A stretch of DNA of 64,000 bases from Nocardioides baekrokdamisoli (GTDB lineage: Bacteria > Actinomycetota > Actinomycetes > Propionibacteriales > Nocardioidaceae): NCBI RefSeq assembly GCF_003945325.1, contig NZ_AP019307.1, positions 2,852,001-2,916,000 on the forward strand, written 5' to 3'. The notes under the pieces were generated by a model. It was not told where the DNA came from. It worked only from the letters and a program-made list of their open reading frames with translations, and did no database searches. Each line of letters starts with the position of its first letter. Position 1 is the first letter of the stretch. Of this stretch, positions 50,175 through 58,689 are shown piece by piece. The position numbers and the translations under genes are program-made.

Positions 50175-51707
50175 GTGAGATCTGAAGGGGAGCGGATCGC
50201 GGAGCAGGAGCTGCTGGCTGCTGCGCGGGCGGGCGACGATGAGGCGTTCGCAGCGCTCTATCGGCAGCACTACGAGAGCGCGCTCACGTACGCGCTCACG
50301 CTGACGAATCCGGTGCGTGCGCACGATCTGGTTTCTGAGGCGACCGTGAAGGTATATCGGCTGACGCGCGCCGGAAAAGGCCCGGAGACGGCGTTCCGTG
50401 CCTATCTCTGCGCGACGATCCAGAGCGTCAATGTCGACTCGCTGCGGCGGGTCGGGCGAGAGGTCCCATTCGATGACGTGAGCCTCGTCGCTGAGCATGC
50501 GGCGCCGGATGCGGCCGAGACGGTCGTTGAGTGTGATGCCATCAGCCGGGCCTTCCGAGGGTTGCCCGACCGCTGGCAGACGGTGTTGTGGGCCACGGTG
50601 GTCCAGGGACGTACGCCGCACGACGTCGGACAGCAGTACGGGCTCTCGGCGAACTCGGTGTCGGTCCTGGCGATGCGAGCGCGCGAGGGGCTCAAACAGG
50701 CCTATCTGTCGCAGCACTTCGACGCCGTTCCGTCGGGGAGTGAATGCCACGCCCATGTCGCCGACCTGCCCAGGTACGTACGCGGGCGGCTCGCTGCGAG
50801 TCGTCACGCTGTCGTCGGCGACCATGTGCGGCGGTGCGACGAGTGCGCACGGGTCGTGGAGGGGCTTGACCACATCAACAACCGCTTCGCAGCTCTCCTG
50901 ATCCCCGTCCTCCTTCTCGGGGTGCCCTCGACGACCGGCAACCACCTGCCCGGCACCGCCGCACCCGGGACACACTCGGCCCTTGCGGCGGTCAGGGGCC
51001 GGGTCGCGGATCTGGTCGAGCGACTGCGCGTCGCTGCGCCGCTGGCCGGGCCTTCGTCGACCGTGATTGCGAACACCGTGGTGGTGATCGCGACCGTTGC
51101 GGTGGCTGGAGCTGTCGGGGTGGCTGACCTGCACGACGCCGCACACACCGCGCGGACTGTTGCCGTGGATGCTCGGCATACGGGTGGTCTGGATTCGCAC
51201 AGTTCGTCGTTCGGACCCGATCGCCCCGGAGCCACGGTGACCGCGCGGCCATCGGACGCGTCCGTGTCGGGGCAACCGATGCCGACTCCGGCCGCGCTGC
51301 CGTCGCCGGCTTCCAGCCGGTCTGCGCCGCTGGCCTTGCCGACTCCGGTGCTGCCGCACGTGCCCGCCGTACCCGTCGTGCCTGTCTCTTCTCCAACCGC
51401 TTCGGCGAGTCCGAGCGGGACGAAGTCCCTTGAGTACACCAACATCGGCACGTGCAGGATGCAGGGCGCGGGGGTGAAGTGTGTGGATTCGACAGGGAAT
51501 TCGGCTGCGGACATCGTGATGACCCCCAGCGGAGGCGGGACGTGTTCGGCGAGCGGCCCGACGGCTGACTGCGTGGGCCCCCTGCAGATCACCTCGCGGT
51601 ATCCGGATCCCTCCACCGGACAACCCACGGTGCTGTACACCCAAACCGGCTCCGCTGACAGCTGCCATGTGCGGCAGCAGGTCCTCACCTGCTACCGAGC
51701 GTCCTGA
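50175..51707 (+). CDS. ECF sigma factor fused to zinc-finger, membrane segment and exported tail
   Basis: A 510-aa one-piece regulator. Residues ~10-175 are an ECF sigma factor (region 2 AFAALYRQHYESALTYALTL with VRAHDLVSEATVKVYRL; region 4 FRGLPDRWQTVLWATVVQG, LSANSVSVLAMRAREGLKQA). Then CHAHVADLPRYVRGRLAASR and HVRRCDECARVV form an anti-sigma-like zinc finger (HxxxCxxC at ~225-230), a membrane helix VIANTVVVIATVAVAGAVGV follows, then a Pro/Ser-rich linker and a Cys-rich outer domain (GTCRMQGAGVKCVD). GTG 50133 is an alternative start. Confidence 0.85.
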   Translation: MRSEGERIAEQELLAAARAGDDEAFAALYRQHYESALTYALTLTNPVRAHDLVSEATVKVYRLTRAGKGPETAFRAYLCATIQSVNVDSLRRVGREVPFDDVSLVAEHAAPDAAETVVECDAISRAFRGLPDRWQTVLWATVVQGRTPHDVGQQYGLSANSVSVLAMRAREGLKQAYLSQHFDAVPSGSECHAHVADLPRYVRGRLAASRHAVVGDHVRRCDECARVVEGLDHINNRFAALLIPVLLLGVPSTTGNHLPGTAAPGTHSALAAVRGRVADLVERLRVAAPLAGPSSTVIANTVVVIATVAVAGAVGVADLHDAAHTARTVAVDARHTGGLDSHSSSFGPDRPGATVTARPSDASVSGQPMPTPAALPSPASSRSAPLALPTPVLPHVPAVPVVPVSSPTASASPSGTKSLEYTNIGTCRMQGAGVKCVDSTGNSAADIVMTPSGGGTCSASGPTADCVGPLQITSRYPDPSTGQPTVLYTQTGSADSCHVRQQVLTCYRAS

Positions 51708-51806
51708 CGGAGCCTGCGAAACCGTCGCAAAAAAGATCCGTACCGCGCGTCATGGTGAGGCTCCCGGTCGCGTCATAGCCCCAGGAACGAGTGAGCTCCT
51801 AGGCGC

Positions 51807-51841
51807 GCCAGCAGTCGACCATCCCCCCTCTGTCTGCTGGC
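51807..51841 (+). other. Inverted repeat in intergenic region
   Basis: GCCAGCAG (51807-51814) and CTGCTGGC (51834-51841) pair across a 19-nt loop. Together with the terminator at 51887 it makes the 335-bp gap 51708-52042 structured; no ORF is seen, so a small RNA or long leader is possible. Confidence 0.4.
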
Positions 51842-51886
51842 ACTGCTCGGACCTGTCAGCTTCCCACCCCTATCGGGAGGCTGGGG

Positions 51887-51918
51887 AAACGGCCCCGCGT
51901 CCGAGCGCGGGGCCGTTT
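51887..51918 (+). terminator. 13-bp stem hairpin terminator
   Basis: AAACGGCCCCGCG-tccgag-CGCGGGGCCGTTT is a perfect 13-bp stem with 6-nt loop. It would end transcription of the sigma-fusion gene or of an intergenic RNA. Confidence 0.8.
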
Positions 51919-52042
51919 CATCGTTCGGTGACACTCGCGTACCCCGAGGCCCTGTTGCTGGTCATCGAAAAAATTGCCCGGCGCGTGTAATGGATCGGGC
52001 GGATCGCGCGTCTAAGCAGCAGGCCTCAACGGTGAGGTATCC

Positions 52043-52738
52043 ATGCCGGTGCTCTCTGGGGGTCCTATCTTGCGCAGAATCGCTCGACTCATCACTTCGA
52101 TCAGCCTGATGCTGGCTGCGATCGCTGCCGTCCTCATTGCTTCCGGATCCGGCGTTGCCCGGTCGTGGTCGCCGGTGGCGTATCAGGGCGCGCCAGGGAC
52201 CAGCACGACGGTCAGCAACGCGCCGAGCTTCCCGTACGGGTCTTGCGTGCCGGTCCGGATCACGGTGACCTCCGACGCCGGTGTGCCTGAGGGGACTGTG
52301 GAGTTCGCGGTCGATGGCGTCGTCTACGACCGTCGGGTGGTGCCACGCAGCGGCCGCGTGACCGAGATGATCGGTTGCTGCGGATCGCGGTTCAGCAAGC
52401 CCCTGCCGGCCGGTACCCATCACTTCACCGCGACCTTCATCCCGAAGGGGAACTGGGCGCCGTCGCACGGCACCGGTCAGGTCGTCATCGTGCCTGTGAA
52501 GGGCGGCAAGGCACCGGTCTGTGGCGGAACCTCGACCCACGGCCTCCCGTCCGGGGTGGACGCGGGCCTGGACAGCACCGGTACGACGAGCGGGAGCAAC
52601 GATCAGTTGCTCCGGGCCGGCGTGAGCGGCAGCGCAGTTGTGGCTGCCAGCCTGGTGGTCGCGCTCTACCGTCGGCGTGGCCAGATCAACCTGCGTCGCC
52701 GTCCGACGTCGCGTACGCACCCCGAAGCCGGTCAGTGA
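52043..52738 (+). CDS. Surface protein with Ig-like domain and C-terminal membrane anchor
   Basis: A 231-aa exported protein: signal/anchor helix LITSISLMLAAIAAVLIASG, then one bacterial Ig-like domain (CVPVRITVTSDAGVPEGTVE, FAVDGVVYDRRVV, THHFTATFIPKGNWAPSHGT), a Gly/Ser-rich linker and C-terminal helix GSAVVAASLVVALY followed by Arg-rich RRRGQINLRRR. Four Cys. Likely displayed on the cell surface; binding partner unknown. Confidence 0.75.
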   Translation: MPVLSGGPILRRIARLITSISLMLAAIAAVLIASGSGVARSWSPVAYQGAPGTSTTVSNAPSFPYGSCVPVRITVTSDAGVPEGTVEFAVDGVVYDRRVVPRSGRVTEMIGCCGSRFSKPLPAGTHHFTATFIPKGNWAPSHGTGQVVIVPVKGGKAPVCGGTSTHGLPSGVDAGLDSTGTTSGSNDQLLRAGVSGSAVVAASLVVALYRRRGQINLRRRPTSRTHPEAGQ

Positions 52739-52768
52739 CCCTCCGGTCGACCTTCTTCGAACACGTGC

Positions 52769-53548
52769 ATGCAAGTACCTGACCCACGCCTGTCTCCCGA
52801 GTCGCTTCCTTCGATCCGCTCGATCCGCGGCATCGTGGCCCTGGAGTCCTCGCCGCTGGCCGGACTGTTCTCGATGCCGGGTCCCGGCGTCGGGTGGGCG
52901 GAGGCCTCGGACGCCGTCTTCACGGAGTTGCTGGAGGCGATCCGGACGTTGCGACTGCTGCCGGGATCGCTGCTGGTGGAAGCCGAGATCGCCGCGGCTG
53001 CCCGCGTCAGTCGCGCCTCCGTGGAAGAGGCCATCGCGCGTCTGACCGCGGCGGGTCTGGTGACCTCGGTTCCTCATGTCGGAACCAAGGTCGCACGCAT
53101 CAGGTGGCGTGAGGTCGGGAGGGAACTCCGGTTGCGCGAGAGCCTGGAGACATACGCCTTCGACGCGGCCTGCGGTGCGCGTGCTCGGGACACCACGAGG
53201 ATGCACGACCTGATCGAGGTGCAACAGGGCGCAGCGGAGTCCCGCGACATCCGTGCCTTCATGGCGGCTTGCGAGCAGTTCCACGACGAGCTCGTCGCAC
53301 TCGCTGACGCTGCCAACGGACGAATGGCCGTGCGACTGCCGCATTTTCACCTCGACCGGGCGCATCGACTCACGCGACCTGACCAGGACATCTTCACGAC
53401 CGTCATCGACGAGCACGTGGTGATTGCCGACGCGGTGGAATCCGGCAATGCCGCCAGCGGTCGGCGTACGCTGCTGCGCCACCTCCGTCGACTTCGCCAG
53501 TTCTCGGACGAGGCGTACGCGGCGTACCCGGCGTACTTCATCGACTGA
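52769..53548 (+). CDS. GntR-family (FadR-type, FCD domain) regulator
   Basis: A 259-aa regulator: winged helix (AVFTELLEAIRTLRLLPGSL, LVEAEIAAAARVSRASVEEA, IARLTAAGLVTSVPHVGTKV) and helical FCD ligand domain (LRLRESLETYAFDAACGARA, FMAACEQFHDELVALADAAN, VIDEHVVIADAVESGNAASG), where Asp/His residues normally bind a metal for an organic acid ligand. The N-terminal ~35 residues before the helix-turn-helix are extra. A later Met (52874) could be the true start. A palindrome at 53571 is a possible operator. Confidence 0.82.
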   Translation: MQVPDPRLSPESLPSIRSIRGIVALESSPLAGLFSMPGPGVGWAEASDAVFTELLEAIRTLRLLPGSLLVEAEIAAAARVSRASVEEAIARLTAAGLVTSVPHVGTKVARIRWREVGRELRLRESLETYAFDAACGARARDTTRMHDLIEVQQGAAESRDIRAFMAACEQFHDELVALADAANGRMAVRLPHFHLDRAHRLTRPDQDIFTTVIDEHVVIADAVESGNAASGRRTLLRHLRRLRQFSDEAYAAYPAYFID

Positions 53549-53570
53549 CGCAGTCCGGCGGCGGAATGGT

Positions 53571-53586
53571 TGTCACTGAAGTGACA
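53571..53586. promoter_or_regulatory. Palindrome TGTCACT-GA-AGTGACA
   Basis: A 16-bp inverted repeat with 7-bp arms, 23 bp after the GntR-family gene and ~90 bp before the next start. Symmetry fits a dimeric regulator, possibly the adjacent GntR protein; a terminator role is also possible. Confidence 0.45.
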
Positions 53587-53673
53587 CACTGTTGCCCCGG
53601 GGCTGAGAAGTGAGCTTCGTACGGTCGACTCGTCCGTCCACCAGGGGCTGGATCCGAGTCTGAAGGAAATGTC

Positions 53674-54183
53674 ATGCGTTCGCTCACACCACGTCTTCTG
53701 TCAGTGCCGATGGTTGCCGTCGTCATCCTCATCGCGGCAGTCGCCGCTGCGGGCGGCGTCGCCCTCGGCCAGTTCAGTTCGGCCTTTGCCGACACCCACG
53801 TCCAGGTGGCGAACGTCGCCAACGATGCCCACGCCGTGGGAGCCAAGACGTACCTGCTGACCTGCGGTCGCCAGCCGGTGAACCGGCCGAAGCTCTACTC
53901 GCTCACCTGCGGCGACGAGAATGTGGGCGTCGAGAACCTGTCGTGGACCGGGTGGGGCACGGCGCAGGCTCACGCAACGGGGCGACTCGTCTACAACACC
54001 TGTACGCCCTACTGTGCTGCTGGCAACTATGTCTCGGCTCCGGTGACGGTGACGGCACACGGGTTGGTACGCAAGGCCGGGACCGCGGTCTACGAGAAGG
54101 TCACCGTCTCCTTCACCAAGAAGGTTCGTGGTGACCTCGCGCCCATGGCGGGCACGTGGGACGTCAGCGCCTCCAGTCGCTGA
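53674..54183 (+). CDS. Secreted protein of unknown function
   Basis: A 169-aa exported protein with GAAGGAAA before the ATG. Signal peptide LLSVPMVAVVILIAAVAAAG to about FADT. The mature part has four Cys in pairs (YLLTCGRQPVNRPKLYSLTC and VYNTCTPYCAAGNY) and GVENLSWTGWGTAQAHATGR, VTVTAHGLVRKAGTAVYEKV: a small disulfide-linked beta fold common among actinobacterial secreted proteins. It precedes the two-component genes by 18 nt. Confidence 0.75.
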   Translation: MRSLTPRLLSVPMVAVVILIAAVAAAGGVALGQFSSAFADTHVQVANVANDAHAVGAKTYLLTCGRQPVNRPKLYSLTCGDENVGVENLSWTGWGTAQAHATGRLVYNTCTPYCAAGNYVSAPVTVTAHGLVRKAGTAVYEKVTVSFTKKVRGDLAPMAGTWDVSASSR

Positions 54184-54201
54184 GTTGGGGGATCAGGTCT
54201 G

Positions 54202-54885
54202 ATGCAGCCACGACCACACGTGCTTCTCGTCGAGGACGACGACGACGTCCGGTTGACGACGTCCCTCGTGCTGGAAGCACATGGCTTCACCGTCTCGGCG
54301 GTGGAGGATGGGCAGAGCGCGTTGGGCCTGATCTCCCGCACGGTCCCGGACGTCGCCGTCGTCGACGTGGCGATGCCGGGCATGGACGGCATCCGGCTCA
54401 CCCGGCTGATCCGGGCAGGGTTCGGCTTCCCGATCGTGCTGCTCACGGCCCGCGATCTCCCCAGTGACGTCATCGCTGGTCTGGATGCGGGTGCGGATGA
54501 CTACGTCACCAAGCCGTTTGACGGCGAAGTCCTGGCTGCACGACTACGAGCGGTGGTGCGTGGGCGCTCCGGCGCGGACGTGCGGGAGCATCGCCTGGCG
54601 ACCGAAGCCTTCGGGGACGTGGTGGTGGACCGTGCCGCACACGTGGTCACCGCGCTCGGCGATGTGGTCGCACTGAGCGCGACCGAGTTCCGGCTGCTGG
54701 AGTACCTCCTCGACAACGCCGGCCACGTCGTGTCGCGTACGCAGATCCTCCAGGCGGTCTGGGGTGAGGCCGACTGGATCGATGAGCGAGTGGTAGACAC
54801 CAATGTCGCGCGGCTGCGAGCGAAGTTGGCGACGGATGCGATCAAGACCATTCGCGGCTTCGGCTACAAGTTGGTGGCGGGGTGA
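54202..54885 (+). CDS. Two-component response regulator, OmpR/PhoB type
   Basis: A 227-aa regulator: receiver domain with acidic pocket VEDDDDVR, phosphorylated Asp in VVDVAMPGMDGI (about residue 52), Thr in LTARD and Lys in DDYVTKPFD; C-terminal winged helix (LSATEFRLLEYLLDNAGHVV, VVDTNVARLRAKLATDAIKT). GTG of the kinase gene overlaps its stop by 4 nt. Confidence 0.95.
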   Translation: MQPRPHVLLVEDDDDVRLTTSLVLEAHGFTVSAVEDGQSALGLISRTVPDVAVVDVAMPGMDGIRLTRLIRAGFGFPIVLLTARDLPSDVIAGLDAGADDYVTKPFDGEVLAARLRAVVRGRSGADVREHRLATEAFGDVVVDRAAHVVTALGDVVALSATEFRLLEYLLDNAGHVVSRTQILQAVWGEADWIDERVVDTNVARLRAKLATDAIKTIRGFGYKLVAG

Positions 54886-56126
54886 GCAGCAGCGGAGTGC
54901 GGTGGTGGCGGAGTCTCAGGCTTCCGATTGCTGCTGTCGTCGTGCTGAGTGCCGTCACCGTCGCCCTGGCGTTTGCGGTGGCTGCGGACCGCAGCACGAT
55001 GACCGAGGGCATCGCTCGCCTCCGCAGCCAGGCGCTCGATCAGCTCAGCGCTGCGACAGCGACGTACGAGTTCGCGGACACTCTCCTGGACAACGCTGAG
55101 GTGGTGGGTGCCACGGATCATCCTGCGGCGATTCCGGACGGCGTGGTCACCGCAGCAGCCCACAACGCGGCGGCAACCTATTTCGACGGCACGCACATGT
55201 GGGCCGCCAACGCCATCAGCGACAGCGACGTGCTTGTCGTGGACATCCCGGCCGACAGCCTGGTGGCGCAACGCGCCGACCTGCATCATTCTCTCTTGCT
55301 GCTCGGGCTGGTGACATCCGCGATCGCCGTGTTGGGTGGATGGGCGGTGGCGACCTCGTTGACCGCCCGGTTGCGGCGCGCGGCCCGCTGGGTGGAGACC
55401 GGCGCCGACGGGGGTCCGCGGGAGGCCGACCTCGGCCGCGATGGCGACGAGGTCGGCGAGCTCGTCGCACAGATCGACAGGTTGTCGACGACGCTGCGCG
55501 ATCGAGTGCGGTCGGAGCAGGCTTTCACCGCAGATGTCGCGCACGAGTTGCGTACCCCGCTGACTGCGCTCGTCTCGGCCGTCGAGCTCCTGCCCCGCGA
55601 GGGCCCCGAGGCGGGCCTGGTACGCCGCCAGGTGGCGCGGCTTCGCGTGCTGGTCGATCAGTTGTTGGAGTTGGCCCGTGCCGACCAGGACCAACGCTCC
55701 CCAGTGATCGAACCGGTCGATGTGGTGGCTCTGGTGGCAGAGATTGCGGCGCAGATCCCCGCGATCGCCCCGGATGAGCTCGTCGCTCCCGATGAGGCTC
55801 GCATGGTGCTGGCTGAACCTCAGCGTCTGGAACGCATCATCGTGAACCTGCTGGCCAACGCCCACCGGCACGGCGCGCAGCCGGTCTCCCTCGAGGTCTC
55901 GGGAGGCTGCGTGACGGTCCGGGACTCGGGTCGCGGATTTCCGGAGGAGATGCTCACGGCCGGCCCTCGACGACTGCACGCTCTGGGCCGATCCGCAGGG
56001 TCGGGACTCGGACTCGCCCTCGCCCAGACGTATGCACGCCAGATGGGTGCCACCTTGAGCCTGGGCAACGAGAGCGGGGGAGTCGCCGTACTCACTCTCC
56101 CGGCAGTGGACCTGTCACAGAACTGA
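54882..56126 (+). CDS. Sensor histidine kinase
   Basis: A 414-aa membrane kinase: helix LRLPIAAVVVLSAVTVALAF, an outside sensor loop of ~110 residues, a second helix (LLLGLVTSAIAVLGGWAVAT), HAMP-like linker, HisKA with the phospho-His in TADVAHELRTPL (about residue 220) and an ATPase domain with N box NLLANAHRHG, G1 DSGRGFP and G2 GSGLGLALAQ. Partner of the preceding regulator; the signal is unknown. Confidence 0.93.
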   Translation: MSSSGVRWWRSLRLPIAAVVVLSAVTVALAFAVAADRSTMTEGIARLRSQALDQLSAATATYEFADTLLDNAEVVGATDHPAAIPDGVVTAAAHNAAATYFDGTHMWAANAISDSDVLVVDIPADSLVAQRADLHHSLLLLGLVTSAIAVLGGWAVATSLTARLRRAARWVETGADGGPREADLGRDGDEVGELVAQIDRLSTTLRDRVRSEQAFTADVAHELRTPLTALVSAVELLPREGPEAGLVRRQVARLRVLVDQLLELARADQDQRSPVIEPVDVVALVAEIAAQIPAIAPDELVAPDEARMVLAEPQRLERIIVNLLANAHRHGAQPVSLEVSGGCVTVRDSGRGFPEEMLTAGPRRLHALGRSAGSGLGLALAQTYARQMGATLSLGNESGGVAVLTLPAVDLSQN

Positions 56127-56217
56127 CAACTGGCCGAGCAAGCCCTGGGATATTCGCTCCCTACCGTCGACTGCGTCGAGGCAACCAGGTCCGACAGGGT
56201 GGTTGGCAGGAGTCACA

Positions 56218-58065
56218 GTGGGCGTCGGGGGTTCGGATCGTACGCGGGTCGCAGGGCTGGATTCGCTCCGGGCCGTCGCTGTCGTGGCGGTGGTGGCGTA
56301 CCACCTCACCGCTCCCGGGTTCGGAGGCGGCTTCCTCGGCGTGACGCTCTTCTTCGTCATCTCGGGGTACCTGATCACCAGGCTTCTCCTCAACGAGATC
56401 GGTGCCGCCGGGCGCCTTGATCTCCGCAGCTTCTGGATCCGGCGGGTCAGGCGCCTCTTCCCGGCGCTCCTGGTGTTGGTCCTGCTGTGCCTCACGGTGG
56501 CGTTGTTGTTCGCGCCCGCATCGCTCCACAGGATCCGCGGCGACGCGCTCGCTTCGATGACGTACTCGAGCAATTGGTGGATGATCTTCCACCACATCTC
56601 ATACTTCGATTCCTTCGCGCTGCCGTCTCCGCTGACCCATCTCTGGACCTTGGCGATCGAGGAGCAGTTCTATCTTCTCTGGCCGCTCGTCCTCGTGGTG
56701 CTGTTGGCCGTCCTGCGTCGTCCGGGCCGGATCCTCTTCTTTCTGGGCCTGGCGGTCGTCGCGTCGTTCGCCGTGATGGCGGTGCTCTACCGGGCGGCTG
56801 ACCCGAATCGCAGCTACATGGGTACCGACGCGCGCATGGGTGAACTGCTGATCGGCGCGGCCCTGGCCGTATGGATGCATCTGGCCCCGAACGGGTCCGT
56901 GACGAGCCGATCGGCGGCCGCACGACGCGTTCGCGGATGGTGGGCGTGCGCCATCGGGCTCGGGTCGGCAGGTGTGTACGCGGCTCTGACGATCACGTTG
57001 TCAGACCGGGCCGCCTTCACCTACCGCGGCGGAATCCTGCTCGCGGCTGTGTCCTCGGTGGGCCTCATCCTCGCCCTGCAGGACGGCGCGCTGTCCCGAC
57101 TTGTCGGCCGGTTCGATTGCGGCGTGCTGGGTGCCGTCGGCAGACGGTCGTACGGCATCTACCTCTGGCACTACCCGATCCTCATCGCCCTGTCCTCGCC
57201 GCTCACGTTCGGTACGTTTTACTGGGCCCGGAGCGCGGCGGTCGTCGGCCTGACCATGGTGACCGCCGAGGTGTCCTACCGGTTCGTCGAGATGCCGATC
57301 CGGCGCCGAGGGTTCAGGAACACGCTCCGGGGTATCGCGGCACGGCTCCGAGGAATGCGTACCGTGCCGCGACGAGTCGTCGTGGGGGCAACCCTCGCCA
57401 TGGTCATCGTTCCTGGCGTCGCGTTGGCGGGCGTCGGCGTCCCGCAGGTCGACCACGGGCCGATCACGGTCCTGATGGGCAGCCATCCCGGCGAGGCACC
57501 CGCCGTCACGCAGTCCGCGACTCCTGACCATGGCGTCAGCGGGCGCTCGGGCGCCCACCCGTCCGCCGAATCCTCGGCGATGGCGCAGCCGAAGAGCATG
57601 ACCGGGCCGGACACGGTCGCCGTCGGTGATTCCCTGCTGATCGACATCGCTGGCCGGTTGCAGCGAAAGGTCCCGGGGATCTCGATCAATGCCGAGATCG
57701 GAAGGCAGCCCTGGACCGGCCTGTCGATCGCTGATACGTACACGCAGTTCAACCGTCCCGGAGGCACCTATCTGCTGGGCATCGGGACCAACGGAGCCAT
57801 CGACCCGGGCGCACTGACGGACTTCGTACGCCGCCATGCGCATGCCCTGATCCTGCTGGTGACCCCGCGAGTCAACCGTCCGTGGGAGTCGGCCAGCGTG
57901 CGTGCGATCTGGAAGGTGTCGAAGTTCCCGAACGTCCGGGTCGTCGACTTCCACAACGCGGCGGCAGGGCATCCCGAGTACTTCGGGCCCGACGGCGTCC
58001 ATCTCACTGATTCGGGAATCCGGGCGATGGTGGCTCTGATCCTGGCTGCCGGGGGCCGGCGGTGA
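56218..58065 (+). CDS. Acyltransferase 3 / SGNH membrane protein (OatA-like)
   Basis: A 615-aa protein: an acyltransferase-3 membrane domain with about ten helices (GLDSLRAVAVVAVVAYHL, FLGVTLFFVISGYLITRLLL, HLWTLAIEEQFYLLWPLV) and a C-terminal SGNH domain outside the membrane (TVAVGDSLLIDIAG with Ser, LLGIGTNG with Asn, DGVHLTDSG with Asp/His). Such two-part proteins O-acetylate peptidoglycan or surface glycans. GTG 56218 has AGGAG 5 nt upstream; TTG 56203 is an alternative. Confidence 0.9.
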   Translation: MGVGGSDRTRVAGLDSLRAVAVVAVVAYHLTAPGFGGGFLGVTLFFVISGYLITRLLLNEIGAAGRLDLRSFWIRRVRRLFPALLVLVLLCLTVALLFAPASLHRIRGDALASMTYSSNWWMIFHHISYFDSFALPSPLTHLWTLAIEEQFYLLWPLVLVVLLAVLRRPGRILFFLGLAVVASFAVMAVLYRAADPNRSYMGTDARMGELLIGAALAVWMHLAPNGSVTSRSAAARRVRGWWACAIGLGSAGVYAALTITLSDRAAFTYRGGILLAAVSSVGLILALQDGALSRLVGRFDCGVLGAVGRRSYGIYLWHYPILIALSSPLTFGTFYWARSAAVVGLTMVTAEVSYRFVEMPIRRRGFRNTLRGIAARLRGMRTVPRRVVVGATLAMVIVPGVALAGVGVPQVDHGPITVLMGSHPGEAPAVTQSATPDHGVSGRSGAHPSAESSAMAQPKSMTGPDTVAVGDSLLIDIAGRLQRKVPGISINAEIGRQPWTGLSIADTYTQFNRPGGTYLLGIGTNGAIDPGALTDFVRRHAHALILLVTPRVNRPWESASVRAIWKVSKFPNVRVVDFHNAAAGHPEYFGPDGVHLTDSGIRAMVALILAAGGRR

Positions 58066-58232
58066 CCGGCGAAGTCACGGGCTGTCCGACCTGGGAAGAA
58101 GTGGCTAGCGTCGGCGAGCCTGGCGGCGGTGGTGGCTGATGCGGCGACGTCGGAGACTGGCAACGTGATCGACGGATTGAGCCTGCCCGCCCCTCGCGGT
58201 GCGATGTGGCGACGTTGGTTGGAGCGCCTTCG

Positions 58233-58238
58233 TACAAT
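58233..58238 (+). promoter_or_regulatory. -10 hexamer TACAAT
   Basis: TACAAT is close to the vegetative -10 consensus and stands out in this GC-rich stretch. It would start transcription ~25 bp before the ATG at 58270. A -35 is not clear. Confidence 0.35.
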
Positions 58239-58269
58239 TGAGTCCCATGGGTCCCGAACGGCACGGCGT

Positions 58270-58689
58270 ATGAAACTCCCGACGCCTCATCTCGACAGGG
58301 TGCCCCGTTGGATCACCTGGTTCGCGCTGTGTGTTGCCGTCGGGTTCCTCGGGTGGATCGTCTACCTGGCGACCGACATCACGTCGATTGCGACGACGCA
58401 CCACTACGACGTCGCCTGGCTCGGGTTCGACGTCCTCGAATGGTCCATGGTGGCGCTGGCCGCCGTTGCCGCGTGGAAGCATCATCGGTCGACGACCAAC
58501 TTCACCGCCATCTGCGCGGTCATGTTCGCGGTCGACGGCTGGTTCGACGTGTGGACCAGTCCGGGCGGCAGCGTTCTGGGTGCGGTCCTGTTCGCGGTCT
58601 GCCTGGAGTTCCCGCTGGTCATGGCCTTCGCGTTCGCGACCATCCACGGAGAGCGCGTCAAGAACAGCGGGCGGGCTGTCCCTAGCTGA
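58270..58689 (+). CDS. Membrane protein of unknown function
   Basis: A 139-aa protein with four hydrophobic helices (WITWFALCVAVGFLGWIVYL, WLGFDVLEWSMVALAAVAAW, FTAICAVMFAVDGWFDVWTS, LGAVLFAVCLEFPLVMAFAF). The start at 58270 is preferred because it follows the TACAAT motif; the frame is open from 58129 with ATG 58204 as another choice. Its 3' end overlaps the convergent gene by 8 nt. Confidence 0.65.
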   Translation: MKLPTPHLDRVPRWITWFALCVAVGFLGWIVYLATDITSIATTHHYDVAWLGFDVLEWSMVALAAVAAWKHHRSTTNFTAICAVMFAVDGWFDVWTSPGGSVLGAVLFAVCLEFPLVMAFAFATIHGERVKNSGRAVPS

